Shown here piece after piece: positions 1 through 10,965 of a DNA stretch of 64,000 nucleotides. The notes beneath the pieces were generated by a model. That model did no database searches. It was not told the origin of the DNA and was given only the letters and a program-made list of their open reading frames with translations. Origin of the DNA: Dugong dugon (Eukaryota > Chordata > Mammalia > Sirenia > Dugongidae). Each line of letters starts with the position of its first letter. The first letter of the stretch is position 1. Where the stretch lies: contig CM057475.1 in assembly GCA_030035585.1 (NCBI GenBank), forward strand, positions 3,047,501 through 3,111,500, written 5' to 3'. Position numbers and translations under genes: made by a program.

Positions 1-203
1 GCTGCAGGTTAGGGGCAGGAAAGCACGGGCAAGAGCAATGTGGGACCTAGATGTCTAGGGGTGTTCAGGAAGAAAATTATTTTTAAAACCTGTCAAGCTT
101 TCTTTCTGTTCAGGTTTTTAATTCAACCCAGGCATTCTAGACCTGTGAGACAGACAAGTTTTCAAGATGTCACGAGACATTTAGTACTCGTTAGTGTCGA
201 TGT

Positions 204-412
204 GGAGTCCCTGGGTGGTGCAGATGGTTAACATGCTCGGCTGCTCGCCAAAAAGATGGAGGTTTGAGTCCACCCAGAGGTGTCTTGGAAGAAAGGCCTG
301 GCTATATACTTCCAAAAATCCATCCTTGAAAACCTTATGGAGCACAGTTCTACTCTAACACTTGGGGTCACCATGAATCAGAATCAACTCGATGACAACT
401 GGTTGTTAGTAG
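204..412 (+). mobile_element. AfroSINE, type A
   Basis: Short tRNA-headed retroposon. The head reads CCTGGGTGGTGCAGATGG (A-box-like) and a B-box-like GGTTTGAGTCCACC follows about 50 bases later. The middle contains the family phrase around GGAGCACAGTTCTACTC, and the tail GGGTCACCATGAATCAGAAT leads into a GACAACTGGTTG end. I call this version 'type A' (head with GGTGCAAATGG, body with CCACCCAGAGG) to separate it from the 'type B' copies. Such elements are moved by LINE machinery and are not genes. Confidence 0.85.
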
Positions 413-824
413 CCATGTGGGCCTCCGTACTTTCAGTCCCTCACATTTGGGCAGGGCTGGGTGACCACCTCTGGCCACTGGATGTTCAGGGGAAATGTGA
501 GGAAGGTTTGTTGGAAAATGGATGTGGAGAGGAAGCTGGATTCAGATGCCCAAGGGCCTGTGGGTTGTGCTTGCCAAGCTTGTACCTTATCTTGCCCCAA
601 GTGGGGAGCGAAAGAAAAGCTTTAAGCTGCAAATTAACATGATGGGATTTGCATTTTTATAAAGAGTGCTCTGGGTAAGAGAAGAGAAGGGATGGGACAC
701 AGCTAGGAGTAAGGCTGAGGATGCCATAAGCAGTCTGTGGCCAACATTGGGAGAGGAGAGTGGGGACAGACGGGAGGTAAGGAGAGTCCAGATTCCAGAG
801 GTGACATCTAAGGGACATTTCTAG
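413..824. other. Unassigned non-coding DNA
   Basis: No repeat family or coding signal recognised. Short open frames here start and stop at random and lack family motifs. Confidence 0.5.
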
Positions 825-1010
825 AATGCCACTGTGCGTCAGGGATTTTACATACATTATTTAAATTAAGATTGGCATTACAATCCACATTTCACAGACG
901 AGAAACCCAAATTTACAAAGTTATTTATTTGACTTGCCCATCTTTGCTTAGTGATTAGTTGAGGAAACGGTCACTTGGATCTTCTCACTCCAAAGTGTAC
1001 ATAACTGCCT
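825..1010 (-). mobile_element. MIR remnant, antisense
   Basis: The order of phrases follows a reversed MIR core: a 'gcactgtgcgtcagggattttacat'-type stretch, then CACATTTCACAGACGAGAAACC, then GACTTGCCCATC. Heavily diverged, as expected for an ancient mammal-wide SINE. Confidence 0.6.
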
Positions 1011-1118
1011 TCAGGATTATGTCACAATTTATTCCTAGGAGTTAGTTATTGGAAACTAAAGAGCCCACATATTAAGGAAGCAGATAAATGGTGCAAACTG
1101 TGTGCGTTGTTAAATACT

Positions 1119-1327
1119 GTTGTTGTTGTTAGTCGCCATCTAGACAACGATGACTCATGGCGACCCTGTGTGTACAGAGTAGAACTGCTCCATAGGATTT
1201 TCAAGCCTATGACCTTTTGGAAGCAGATTGCCAGGCCTGTCTTCCGAGGTGCCTCTGGGTAGGTTTGAACCATCAACCTTTTGGCTAGTAGTTGAGCACT
1301 TAACCATTTGTACCACCCAAGGACTCC
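1119..1327 (-). mobile_element. AfroSINE, type A, with perfect target-site duplication
   Basis: Reverse-strand SINE starting with a (GTTGTT)n tail and ending at the head complement TGTACCACCCAAGGACTC. It is flanked by an exact 11-bp direct repeat, TGTTAAATACT, at 1108-1118 and 1328-1338. This fixes both borders and shows LINE-type insertion. The (AAC)n tail on the sense strand is the same kind of tail seen on the RTE copies of this window. Confidence 0.93.
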
Positions 1328-1338
1328 TGTTAAATACT

Positions 1339-2818
1339 ATATAAGGATAATTGCTAGGCCATTGCTAAGTCATGGTCCTTCCATTCTAAGTACTTAGCAA
1401 CAAGTTGGCCTCTATGACTGGCCAGAAGGTGGGGGTGTCTTGGAGGTGACCCTGTCATTCACACATCTGGACATGTTTGCTTCAGCTGGTATTTTGCCAT
1501 AACCCTGCAGCTCTAAGCAGCTGCCAGCCTCTGGTGTACTTCTGCCCAGGAGACACACAGAGAGATTTGGAGCTGAGGAGTGAAAAGCCTTCCCCGTGGT
1601 CTTCTTGTTTCCTCCATACTTCCTTTCTTCTTCCTTCCTTTCCATTCCTTCTTCCCTCCCTCCCTTCCTCTCTTCGCTCTCCTTCACCAGTCAGTGAGCG
1701 CTGGAGATGTTCGGGCTCTGATTTAGATGATGAGGACCCTGAGATAATCGGCCCTCTTCCCAGGGAACTCATTACAAAGTCACTGATTACAAAATCCTTT
1801 AAAGAGTGTTAGGATGACTCAGCTTAGACTACTGCAGATGTTATAATAAATCAAGAAATTCCATTTCAGTGAGTGGATTCTTCTGAAGGCACCTCATCTC
1901 AGGCATGGAGGACTGTGTTGTGCAGAGGTTTGGCAAAGCCCATTGCCACATATTCCCACTGAGTTGAACCCACACACGTTAAACATTTCATAATTTCTAA
2001 CAATTAGTTGTGCAGTTTTACTTTGTATTTGATGAGTGATTTCTCTATAGATTTCTGACATGTTAGCATCATCCCCATTGCCCCCAGCTGGAGGAGAAAT
2101 GGGGAGATGGGAGTCAAGGATCTGGCTAAGGCCACTCCTGAGTCCCAGGCTGAGCTTGGCTGAGCAGCCTGGCTTCCTGCCGCCCAGGCGACCAGCGACT
2201 GCCCAGCGATAGTCGCCAGGATGGCTGAAGCTGCTGATTACAAAGCTGTGGCTCATAGGCTAGTGATTCTGTCTGGATTGCTATCAAGGCCAGGAAGGCC
2301 AGTCAACATCAAATGCAGGAAATTTTAAAAGATCAAGAGCAGCTGACAACAAAATCCATTTTGGGATGTTTTTAACAAAACAATCAAGGATCCAGCACTT
2401 TCCGGGTGTGAGGACCAAAATGGAACACGCCCTGCAGCCAGCATCCCTTCTCCCATCTTGCACGTCGCTTAAACCACCAGGGAAGGTCTAAAAATAATGC
2501 CTGGACCTCATGGCCTTGGTGCTTTGTTATTTACCCTCTTGTGCTTTGCCCTTCTGAGAAGCATCTTTATAAGGGTGGGAGTTTTCCTATCATTTGTCTT
2601 TGTAGAGTCTTTTGTTCTGAAGATGTCGAAGTTCTGAGAACTAAGTGGCAAGTCTTCTCTGAGGGGAAAGTGATTTAAGATGAGCTAAGGAGAGCCCCTG
2701 TGAAAGAATCAGATGAGAACCCAGGGTTTGACCAGCTCCATTGCATTAAGTCTTCTTAAGAAAGAAGGGAGATCCTCCTTGCCTTTGCTTGGCCTGCTGT
2801 CCCCACCCAAACCCTCCT
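1339..2818. other. Unassigned non-coding DNA with a polypyrimidine tract
   Basis: No repeat family recognised. The stretch 1618-1690 is a C/T-rich low-complexity tract that opens spurious frames on both strands, including an acidic, Glu/Lys-rich frame on the minus strand. I see no splice-flanked exon or coding family in it. Confidence 0.5.
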
Positions 2819-2832
2819 TTAGACTCCTGTGT

Positions 2833-3034
2833 GGAGTCCCTGGGTGGTGCAAATGGTTAATGCACTCGACTGCTAACTGAAAGTTTGGAGGTTTGAGTTC
2901 ACCCAGAGGTGCATCAGAAGAAAGGCCTGGCGATCTACTTGTGAAAAATCAGCTATTGAAAACGCCATTGAGCATGGTTCTACTCTGACACACACGGGGT
3001 CATCATGACTTGGGGTTGACTCCATGGCAACTAG
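2833..3034 (+). mobile_element. AfroSINE, type A, with target-site duplication
   Basis: Complete type A copy from GGAGTCCCTGGGTGGTGC to CATGGCAACTAG. It is flanked by a 14-bp repeat with one mismatch: TTAGACTCCTGTGT at 2819-2832 and TTAGACTCTTGTGT at 3035-3048. Both borders are therefore secure. Confidence 0.92.
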
Positions 3035-3048
3035 TTAGACTCTTGTGT

Positions 3049-4354
3049 AAACTTTGCCTTTCCTACAAGGCCCTCCATGGGGCCGAGACTGACCCACATT
3101 TGCTCCAGTGACTGCTCCCTTCTCTGATTTCTGAGAGCGGTTAGTGTTGGTTGTGACCTCTCTCACCTTCTTGAAGCCACACTTTTCTAAATGTTCCACG
3201 TGTGTCTGTCTCTCCGACACTGTCTTAGACCCCTTGGGGGCAGGAACCAAACCAAATCTTATATATCTTTACAGATGCCCACAGGCCCTTCACAACAGTC
3301 AGCAAACTTGAGTTGAAGTGGTTCCTAGTCCCCAACACTAAATGGTGATTCAGACCCAAACCACAAAAGAAACAATGGCCAGAGGGAGGCCCATCTGCAG
3401 CGCTGACAGAGACCGAAGACCGAAGCTTCTAAAGTCTATGCTGTTAGTCTTCTGCTTAACGGTTGCGATCCACAGCCAATCACATTATTTCCCTTTGCTT
3501 CAGTAAATTCACCTGGATTTGAAGACGATATTGCACAGAGAACTGTGAATAGTAACTAACAAACCACAAGGCAACCATCTCCCCAGACGGGAAGAGTTTC
3601 ATAAATGTGGAATAATTATGATGTGCCAATCCTTCTCAGAGGAACCACTGAGTGAAAAGCTACTGCTGAGTGTGGAAACCATTTGGGGTTTTGTTAAAGA
3701 TCCAGTGTCAGTTTAAGTACAATGATAACAGACACAGGACTGAGGCTGAGGAAAATGCTGTCCGTCTTCCAGGGCACCTTACACTTCACACCACATACTG
3801 CAGGCTTTTCCTTCGTGAAAGCATCTGGCCTTGCTAGATATAAATAAGCTGCTTGCTGGATGGATCACCTGCAATGGTGGATCAAATCCCAGTCCTGTTC
3901 CAAATCCAGCCTCAGAGTATCAACTTCTTGATGCTCTGACAACTCCAGAGTCCAGCTTCCCCGAGCAGGTGCTGGCTGTGCCCTGTGCAGCTGGCCGTAG
4001 ACTCATTACTCAGGTGTTCTGTGTCGATCCCATTGTGCCCACTGAGCCCCTCTGCTCACTAATACAGCTTCTAAAAGGTCACGAAGAAAATACGCAAGGA
4101 AGCATGGTGAACACGGTGGATATTGTCTATTGAGGAAGGAAGAAGTACACGTACTTAGAGGAGGGAGAGTTTTAGAAAGGGTTGGGAGTGGAAATGTGGC
4201 CTCGTGGGGAGCCAAAGCCAGCCCAGATGAAGACGCCGAGGGTTGAAGGCTGGTGTGAGGCCAGGTGTGGTGGGGACAGGGTGAAGGGACCAGGTCTTAG
4301 GCATTAATCACATTCACACCTGGGAGAAGGCATTGCCTAGAGCTGTGGAGGCAC
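3049..4354. other. Unassigned non-coding DNA
   Basis: No repeat family recognised. The longest open frame is about 100 codons (3831-4133, plus). It shows no recognisable domain and is within what chance allows in 64 kb. Confidence 0.45.
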
Positions 4355-4512
4355 CTTGGAATAGCAGAAAACAGCATGGATGGGCTCTGGAAGTCATACT
4401 CAGCTGGTTTAAAACTGCTCTGTCACTTACTGGCTGTATGATCTTGAGCAACATATTAACCTCTCTCAGCCTCATTTTATGTATAAGTGGGAGTTAAAAT
4501 ACATAACTATCC
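4355..4512 (+). mobile_element. MIR, sense
   Basis: Classic MIR order is readable: GGGCTCTGGAAGTCATACT, then CTGTCACTTACTGGCTGTAT, then the 'gatcttgagcaa' and AACCTCTCTCAGCCTCATTT phrases. Truncated after the core. Confidence 0.8.
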
Positions 4513-4947
4513 AGCAATATAAGCAAATTTAATGAGAAAAAATATATAAAGAATGATAACAGATACCATAAAATACCTAAGAATAGGTTTAAAGAAAATT
4601 CATGTTACCACAGTAAAGAAAATTATAACACTTTATTGGCATATAAAATGTACATATAAAATAATATGCGAATTTGGATAAGTATCATTCATGGATATGT
4701 GAAAATATTAATTATTCCCAAGTTAATGTATAAATTTAATGTTTTTCAATATCCTCATGGGTATTCTAGGAACAAAAGAAATTCTAAAGGTAGTAAGGAT
4801 AATGATTATGTGTTTAAAATAAATATCTGAATAAACAAGTAATAAATGTGATTAGTTTTTATAATTATTATGTTACAAAGATACAATGATCAAAACAATA
4901 TTGTCTTTGCCTATGAATAGATAGATTAATGAAACAGTATAAATAAT

Positions 4948-5106
4948 TCTGGTGGCTCAGTGGTTGAGAGCTTGGCTGCTAACCAGAAGACCAGCAGTTC
5001 GATTCCACCAGCTGCTCCTTGAAAACCCTGTGGGGCAGTTCTCCTCTGTCCTATAGGGTTGCTATAAGTTGGAATTGACTCAACGGCAGTGGGTTTTTTT
5101 TTTTTT
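4948..5106 (+). mobile_element. AfroSINE, type B, followed by a TA microsatellite
   Basis: Type B copy with head TTCTGGTGGCTCAGTGG, B-box-like CAGTTCGATTCCACC and tail GGGTTGCTATAAGTTGGAAT ending CGGCAGTGGGTTTTTT. The T-run passes into a (TA)n stretch at about 5108-5150. It interrupts an L1 fragment, so it is younger than that L1. Confidence 0.9.
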
Positions 5107-5150
5107 AATATATATATATATATACACATATATATGTATACACAGTATAT
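5107..5150. repeat. (TA)n / (TATG)n microsatellite
   Basis: Alternating TA run passing into TACACATATATATGTATAC, grown from the SINE tail. Confidence 0.85.
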
Positions 5151-5350
5151 CTCAGTTGGTTATATGGTAAATAAAGCAACAGGAATAAGTGAAAAAGAAT
5201 GTATTATTCCATAAATCACTTAGAAATACCCGTTAGCAATTAAGGAAGGAAGAGTAATTTAGAGTCTTAAACCAACCACATCAAAGTAAATTTCAGATTA
5301 ATATAAAAGTGAAAACACAGACAACCAAAGGCAGATGAAAGGAAACGTTC

Positions 5351-6365
5351 ATCAACTATTCAGAGGAAGGGTCTGCCCTTAATCCTGTGGGCTCAGAAAC
5401 TCAGTATTTTTATTGTCCCAGGCTTGATCAAACCCTGGACGGCTATTTGAGCTATCCAACTTTATAAACTGATGTATAAAATCTAGTGACAATTTGTTAA
5501 TTTTTACCGAGACATAGATCTACCAAGGGTGTCCTCTCCCCATGCCCACAGGATGATCACGACCATTGGACACCCCTCGGTGAGTGTGGAATCAGAGCAA
5601 GGAGGAAACGCCTCTGTTGAACATTTAGTCTCCAGCTTGCCACACCCATCTGGAAGTTATGAGCTGCTGCACGGCACTCAGAGGGCATTGCATATCCTTG
5701 TTCTTCTGGATGGCCTCATACTTCCTGGGGCGCTTCCCCACAAAGCTTTGGCAGGGAGGCCAATGTCAGTGTTGTGTCTGATCAGCCTTTGGATCATGTA
5801 GAAAGACCAGGAAATAGTTTGGTGGGAATTCCATCTCTCCAGGGGGAGGGATTCTGGTCTTTCAGTTTGCAGGTGCCATGATGGCATTGTCCCACCATCC
5901 CCACGAGAGAGCTGCCCTTGGCTGGTGCTGAGCCCTGTCAGGCGGGAGTCCTGCCAGCTCTGTGCCCTGGCCAGCAAAGGGTGGCTTGTGGTGCCCTTGC
6001 TTTCTCTGCCTGTCCCTCCCTCCACTCCTGTGGGGAGCACAGTTTCCAGTCATTGCGGGCTCATCTCTAGCCACACCTTCTGAGGCCCTGTTCCCTTGGA
6101 GGCTCTGTGTCGACGGATTCAGCACCCAGCCTTGTAGAACTGATAACCATCATCCTTCCCTCATACGCACACTTCCCTATGTCAACTCTTGAAACTGAAA
6201 AGGGTCACCCCAACTTTTTTGTCCAAAATAGGGCTCATTGGTCTACCCCAGATCAAGGGTCACTGGAAAAGAGAGGCTTGGTCACTCCGAGTCATTTGTG
6301 GGAGGGTGGCCATGTAGTTTACAGAAAAAGTTTTGGAAGTAAAAGAGGAAGGGAGTTACTAACAA
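5351..6365. other. Unassigned non-coding DNA
   Basis: No repeat family recognised. Several open frames of up to 120 codons overlap on both strands (about 5530-6480). None shows a domain, and their overlap on opposite strands argues for chance. Confidence 0.45.
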
Positions 6366-6745
6366 TGTTCTTGTTGTCAGTTGCCGTCAAGTTGGCTCTG
6401 ACTCATGGCTACCCCATGTACAACAGAATTAGATGTTGCCTAGTCTTGTGCCATCTTCACAGTCATTGGTATGCCTGAGTCCATTGTTACTGCCACTGTG
6501 TATTTTGAGTACTTTCCAACCTAAGAAGCTCATCGTTCAGCACTGTGTGGGACAATATTCTGTCGTGATGGGTTCTGTATGGGTTTTCACTGGCTGCTTT
6601 TTGGATGTAGATTGCCAGGCCTTTCTTCCTAGTCTCTCAATCTGGAAACTCTGCTGAAACCTGTCCAACATGGGTGACCCTGCTTGTATTTAAAATACCA
6701 GTGGCATAGCTTCCAGCCTTCTAGCAACAAGTAAATCAGGACTAT
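6366..6745 (-). mobile_element. Non-autonomous RTE-derived element, antisense
   Basis: The left part (6370-6490) is the complement of the RTE 3' end seen at 63200-63327: GTTGTCAGTTGCCGTCAAG, then the ACTCATGGCTACCCCATGTA phrase, then CCATTGTTACTGCCACTGTG. The right part carries a second module (ACACTGTGTGGGACAATATTC, then GAAACCTGTCCAACATGG) that recurs at 12.5, 26.7, 50.4 and 52.6 kb. It codes for nothing and has the structure of a short element riding on an RTE tail. Confidence 0.8.
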
Positions 6746-7084
6746 CCCAGCACCCCCTAGCAGTCCTTACCTGTAAGGCCACATTTTTTCTGGGCTTCCC
6801 TGGACAACGCCCCCTGTTCTGATCGTCACATTCTTTAGCTACATCGATACCTTCAATAATGTTTCATTCATCGCTGACTCTATCCCTTTAGGATAACATC
6901 TCAAATTTCTGTATTCACCAATTATGGGTCGGTTATTATAGTGAAATTCTTAAAAGAAATCTTATTTCCAAGTTCCCGAGGGTATCTCTTTGTTGTCTCG
7001 CCTTGCCCCAGTTCTCTTTCCTCCCCTACCCATTGGGGGTATTTATCTTAATAAAACAATCTAAAATTGCAGTCTTATTTAATA
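6746..7084. other. Unassigned non-coding DNA
   Basis: Nothing recognised. Confidence 0.4.
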
Positions 7085-7440
7085 CAGTGGGGAAAAAAAA
7101 AATCCCTGGGAGCAACGCAAATGTTCAACAATAAGGGACTGTTCACTAAGGTTGACTGCACGGAGATGATAGGTTAAATCTAGGAAGGTGATGATTTTGA
7201 AGAATTTAGCAACATGAAAAATATATATGCTATAATGGCTAATGAAAACTAAAAACGAGGCTACAATGTTGAACTAACACTTTGACAATAATCATATGAA
7301 AGTAATTGGTCAAAATGTCAAGATGGGGAAAAAAATACCAACATGGTAACAATAGCTTTGTTTTAATTATGGGACTAGGGGTGATTTTTTTTTTCTATCT
7401 TTTACACTATTCTCTTATTTTTCTGGAATGTGATTAATAT
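7085..7440 (+). mobile_element. L1 3'-UTR-like fragment
   Basis: Phrases typical of old L1 3' ends in sense order: a 'caaatgttcaacaataagggact' stretch, then AAAAATATATATGCTATAAT, then GGGGTGATTTTTTTTTCTAT with TTTCTGGAATGTGATTAATA. Very diverged. Confidence 0.5.
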
Positions 7441-7510
7441 AATGGAAACAATGCTCTCTACCTCCCATTCTGCAGGAATTAAGTGAGGTAATGATTATAA
7501 AGTGCCTTTT
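7441..7510 (+). mobile_element. MIR 3' fragment
   Basis: GGAATTAAGTGAGGTAATGA with TATAAAGTGCC matches the order of the MIR 3' part. Short, so the call is weak. Confidence 0.4.
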
Positions 7511-8222
7511 CCTTTGCTCTCGCCTCTACATAATCCCATTGTATTGCTTATGACCTTGTCTGGTGTCTGAAAGAGATTGGGGGTTGGTTGGATTCTCTCC
7601 GCAGCAGGGAGCCGTCCCAGAGCAAGAATTTCTCCCCTTTTCTCCCTTGTCCTCCACCTATGTTAATCTTGATGCACAGGTGAAATGCTCTTGACTACCT
7701 ACCTGTTCAGTCTTATGTCTGGGATCTCCTGCACCTGCAGAGCGGAGGCCTCTACATGACTTCCACAGAAACCTCAACCCTGTCAAAAACAGTTTTGTTT
7801 CATGAAGTTTGATTGAGAAAGGAAATGTCCCAAGAATTTTGTACAGAGCAGCATGTTACAAAAGTTCACTCAGCTTTTTTGATGCTCTTCTCAGGTTTAT
7901 ACACCCCTCGGTGGTCCCAGCTCTCGGCATGCAGAAGCCACATTCTGGATTTAGCCCATTTTGCTGTATGTTTTCCCACTTATTCAATTTTTATTTGATT
8001 TCTAAACCATTTGTAAAAGGAGAGGGGGTCTTCTTGCAGATGAAGCATCTCCCCTCCACTAACTGAAGAATGCTCCCCCACAATAGCAGCACCATGCAGA
8101 GCATCATGAGGAATGAATCGCCCTGGGAGCACTGAGCAAAAGACATGAGCCACGGAGAGGCAAGACTCCCCCAGGGCAATCCGAACACTCTTACACTCCT
8201 CAGCCAACTAAATCCACCAGGA
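7511..8222. other. Unassigned non-coding DNA
   Basis: No repeat family or coding domain recognised. Confidence 0.45.
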
Positions 8223-8478
8223 AAACCAGTTGGCATGGAATTGTTTCCGATTCATGGCGACCCCATGTGTGACAGAATAGAAGTGTGCTGCATAGGTTGA
8301 AAAAAAAAAAAATTCTGGGTAAGCATGTATGTAACAAATCGCCATAGCATTTTCTGTGGCTGATTTTTCAGAAGTAGATCACCAGATGCCTCTTCAGAGG
8401 TGCCTCTGGGTGGACTAGAACCTCTGACCTTTCAGTAGCAGCCCAGTGCATGAATTGTTTGCACCACCCAGGGACTTC
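8223..8478 (-). mobile_element. AfroSINE, type A, with an internal A-rich insert
   Basis: Reverse type A copy from AACCAGTTGGCATGGAATTG to CACCACCCAGGGACTTCC. About 50 extra bases (near 8297-8350) split the GCTCCATAGGGTTTTC phrase. They contain a run of 13 A and a sequence that is not part of other copies here. Confidence 0.85.
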
Positions 8479-8524
8479 CCAAACCCAACAAACTGGCCCC
8501 TGAATATCACTTCCTATATTTAGA

Positions 8525-8715
8525 CAGGTCCCTGGGTGGTGCAAACGGTTTGCAGTCATCTGCTAACATAAACGTTAGTGGTTTGAACCCACCTAATTGT
8601 GTCTCAGAAAGAAGGCCTGATGATCTGCTTCCATAAAGATAACAGCCAAGAAAATCCTATGGAATGGTTCTACTTTGTAATGCATGGGAATGCCGTGACT
8701 CGGACTGGACAAACT
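8525..8715 (+). mobile_element. AfroSINE, type A, diverged
   Basis: Starts AGGTCCCTGGGTGGTGCAAA, with GGTTTGAACCCACC as the B-box-like part and a decayed tail (CCGTGACTCGGACTGGAC). It lies tail-outward from the reverse copy just upstream, giving a head-to-head SINE pair. Confidence 0.85.
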
Positions 8716-8754
8716 CTGACTTCACTACTGTGTAAAATCCTTTGAAATACAATT

Positions 8755-8921
8755 TAACATTGCTTATAAAAGCAGAATATTGGAAGTACTCAAATGTCCA
8801 TCAGTAGGGGCCTGGTTCAGTAAATTATAGTACATCCAAACAACAAAAATGCTAATTAAAAGCAGAATGCAGAGTAGTGTGTGCAGAAAGGCTCGATTTG
8901 CGTTAAAACATATTTAGAAAG
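8755..8921 (+). mobile_element. L1 3'-end, left part (interrupted by the MaLR)
   Basis: Old L1 3'-end text: GCAGAATATTGGAAGTACTC, the phrase around AATGTCCATCAGTAGGGGCC, then GTAAATTATAGTACATCC. It continues after the MaLR at 11367, so the retrotransposon landed inside this L1. Confidence 0.65.
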
Positions 8922-9329
8922 TGTTATGGATTGAATTATGTTCCCCAAAAATATGTGTTGTAAATCCTTACCTTTATGCCTATGGTTATAATCCCATCTG
9001 GGAATAAGTTGTCTTTGCTATGTGAATGAGGCAGGATTAGTGTAGGGTATAACTTAAGTCAGTCTCTTTTAAGATATAAAAGGGATTAAACAAGCCAGCA
9101 GAGCAGAGACCAGGGAAGACATGCCAAGCCACATGAAGATCACCCAGGAGCAGAAGCTCAAAGAGACAAGGACCTTCCTCCAGAGCCCACAGAGACAGAA
9201 AGCCCTCCCCTAGGGCCGACACCCTGAATTCAAACTTCTAGCCTCCTAAACTGTGTGAAAATAAGTTTGTTTGTTAAAGCCACCCACTTAATGGTATTTC
9301 TGTTACAGCAACACTAGATAACAAAGACA
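8922..9329 (+). mobile_element. MaLR-type 5' LTR
   Basis: 408-bp LTR beginning TGTTATGGATTGAATTATG and ending AACAAAGACA. It shows a TATAAAAGG-like promoter box near 9075, and near the 3' end the conserved GTTAAAGCCACCCACTTA phrase and TGGTATTTCTGTTACAGC. It pairs with the 3' LTR at 10966-11366; by eye the two differ at roughly 15% of positions over the first 200 bases, which means an old insertion. Confidence 0.88.
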
Positions 9330-10965
9330 GAGTGGGGTTCTGCTCTAACAGATACCTAAAATGTGGAAGTGGTTTTGGAATTGGGTAATGGGTAGAGGCT
9401 GGAAGAGTTTTAAGGTGCCTAATAGTGAAAGCTTAGATTTCCTTGAAGAGACTGTTAGTAGAATTATGGATGTCAAAGGCAATTCACAAGGAAGTAAGGT
9501 GAGCTATAAAGAAAGTCTCTATCGTCTTAGAGAACACATATGGCGTCAGCAACAAAATGTTGCTAGAAATGTGGACGTTAAATGTGCTTCTGGTGAGGCT
9601 TCAAAAGAAAAATGATGAACACGTGATTGGACAATGGGGGAAGGGTGATGCTTTTTATGCAGTGGCAAAGAACTTGTCTGAATTATGTTCAAATGTATGG
9701 TGGAAGGTAGAATTTGTAACTGATGAACTTGGATATCTGGCTGAGGAGATTTCTAAGCAAAATCTTAAAAGGACCGTGTGGTGTCTCCTTGCTGCTTATA
9801 GTAAAATACAAGAGTAAAGAGACGGATTTAAAAATGAACTATGCAAAATAAAAACAAGACTTAAAGATAAGGAAAATTCTGTTGTACAAACTAAGGACAC
9901 ATGTCCTAGAATTTTCACCAAGGATACGGCTACACAATCTTTCGTTAAGGAGATTAAGCCTATAACTGACGAAGATAACCCATTACCACAGCAGAAAACC
10001 CATCAGCTTAGACTGAAGGAGAGAGAGAAGGAACAAAAGGAGAGAGCACTGTCTGTCTCTTGGAATTCTAAGGGCAGAAAACAGGCCAAAGGAGCTATGT
10101 CTGCTGTCCTCCAAGAAAAGAAAAGGACCATCCCTGGAGCAGCTCGGATATCACCAGAACTGTTGGAAGGAACACAGGAAGCAGGGCTTTTTCTGTTTCA
10201 AAGGGTAGAGCCACAGTCTCCTGGATCTCAAAGAGTGGGGCCACAGTCTCCCAGGTTTCAAAGAGTCAGCTTTTCTCCAACTTAGTTCCAGAGTGTGGGG
10301 CTGCTGTTAAGGTGTGCCAGGGGGATGGGGCCTCCTGCCCAAAGCTGAGGGGGCAGGGCTGCCATGCCCGGGGGCAGAATAATGGGGCCCACTGGGGCTG
10401 AGGGAGTGGAGTTACCACTCAGATGGACTAGGAGAATGGGGCCATCCAAAGCTGAGGAAGCAGAGCTGCCATTCCAGTGAGCCTGGAAGGCGAAGCTGAA
10501 GCCCAGGGCTGAGAGGCCTCCATCCAGAATCCAAAGGACGTGGCCAACACCCAGAGTCTGGAAGGCAGGGCCATTGCCCAGATGGTCCCAAAGAACAGAG
10601 GATTATTTTCAAGGCTTGAGAACTAATGTGATTTGTTCCACTGGGTTTTGGACTTCCAGAGTGCCCGTTATCCCTTTTCCCCCTCCAGTTTGTCCTCTTT
10701 GTAATGGAAATATCTGTCTTGTGCCTGTTCCAGCATTATACTTTGGAAACAGATAACTTGTAGTCTAGATTTCACTGGTTCACAGATGAAGAGGAATTTT
10801 GCCCCAGGATAGAATATGCCTAGTTTCACCCGTATTTGATTTAGATGCTTCAGAAGATGAGATTTTGGACTTGGAGTTGATTTAAGATTTTTGTGATAAT
10901 GTGATGGGGTGAATTTGTTTTTCATTTGGCAAAGGACGTGAATTTTTGGGAGCCAAAGTGTGGAA
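9330..10965 (+). mobile_element. MaLR-type internal region
   Basis: Region between the two LTRs. It opens with GAGTGGGGTTCTGCTCTAAC, so the primer-binding site has lost its first bases. The phrase TGGAAGTGGTTTTGGAATTG is typical of MaLR internal DNA. Two overlapping frames, 9361-9615 and 9557-9817, hold a continuous gag-related remnant joined only by a frameshift. From 10190 to 10560 the sequence becomes a degenerate G-rich internal repeat (units with GGGGCC and CTGAG). No pro, pol or env can be seen, as is usual for MaLR, which depend on ERVL enzymes. The DNA just before the 3' LTR is a weak purine tract. Confidence 0.85.

Larger units (their letters stand above)
4520..5350 (+). mobile_element. 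L1 ORF2 C-terminal fragment, split by a SINE
   Basis: AT-rich DNA that follows the L1 ORF2 region downstream of the reverse transcriptase core: ATACCATAAAATACCTAAGA, then GAAAATTATAACACTTTATTG, then a TTCATGGAT phrase and later AGTAAATTTCAGATTAAT. The reading frame is destroyed. The AfroSINE at 4948-5106 sits inside it, and an ACAGTATA repeat on both sides of that SINE may be its TSD. Confidence 0.6.

Noticed and set aside
204-280. A- and B-box-like promoter pairs as tRNA genes (here and at every SINE head)
   Set aside because: They lack a complete cloverleaf and sit at the heads of repeated SINEs with LINE-type tails.
1412-1772. Glu/Lys/Arg-rich minus-strand frames
   Set aside because: They arise from the polypyrimidine tract at 1618-1690 and have no domain.
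3831-4133. A 100-codon frame as a host gene
   Set aside because: No domain, no signal peptide, no splice context; a single frame of this length is expected by chance in 64 kb.
5678-6478. Overlapping frames of 60-123 codons on both strands
   Set aside because: Mutually overlapping frames without any motif; the right end runs into an RTE-derived repeat.
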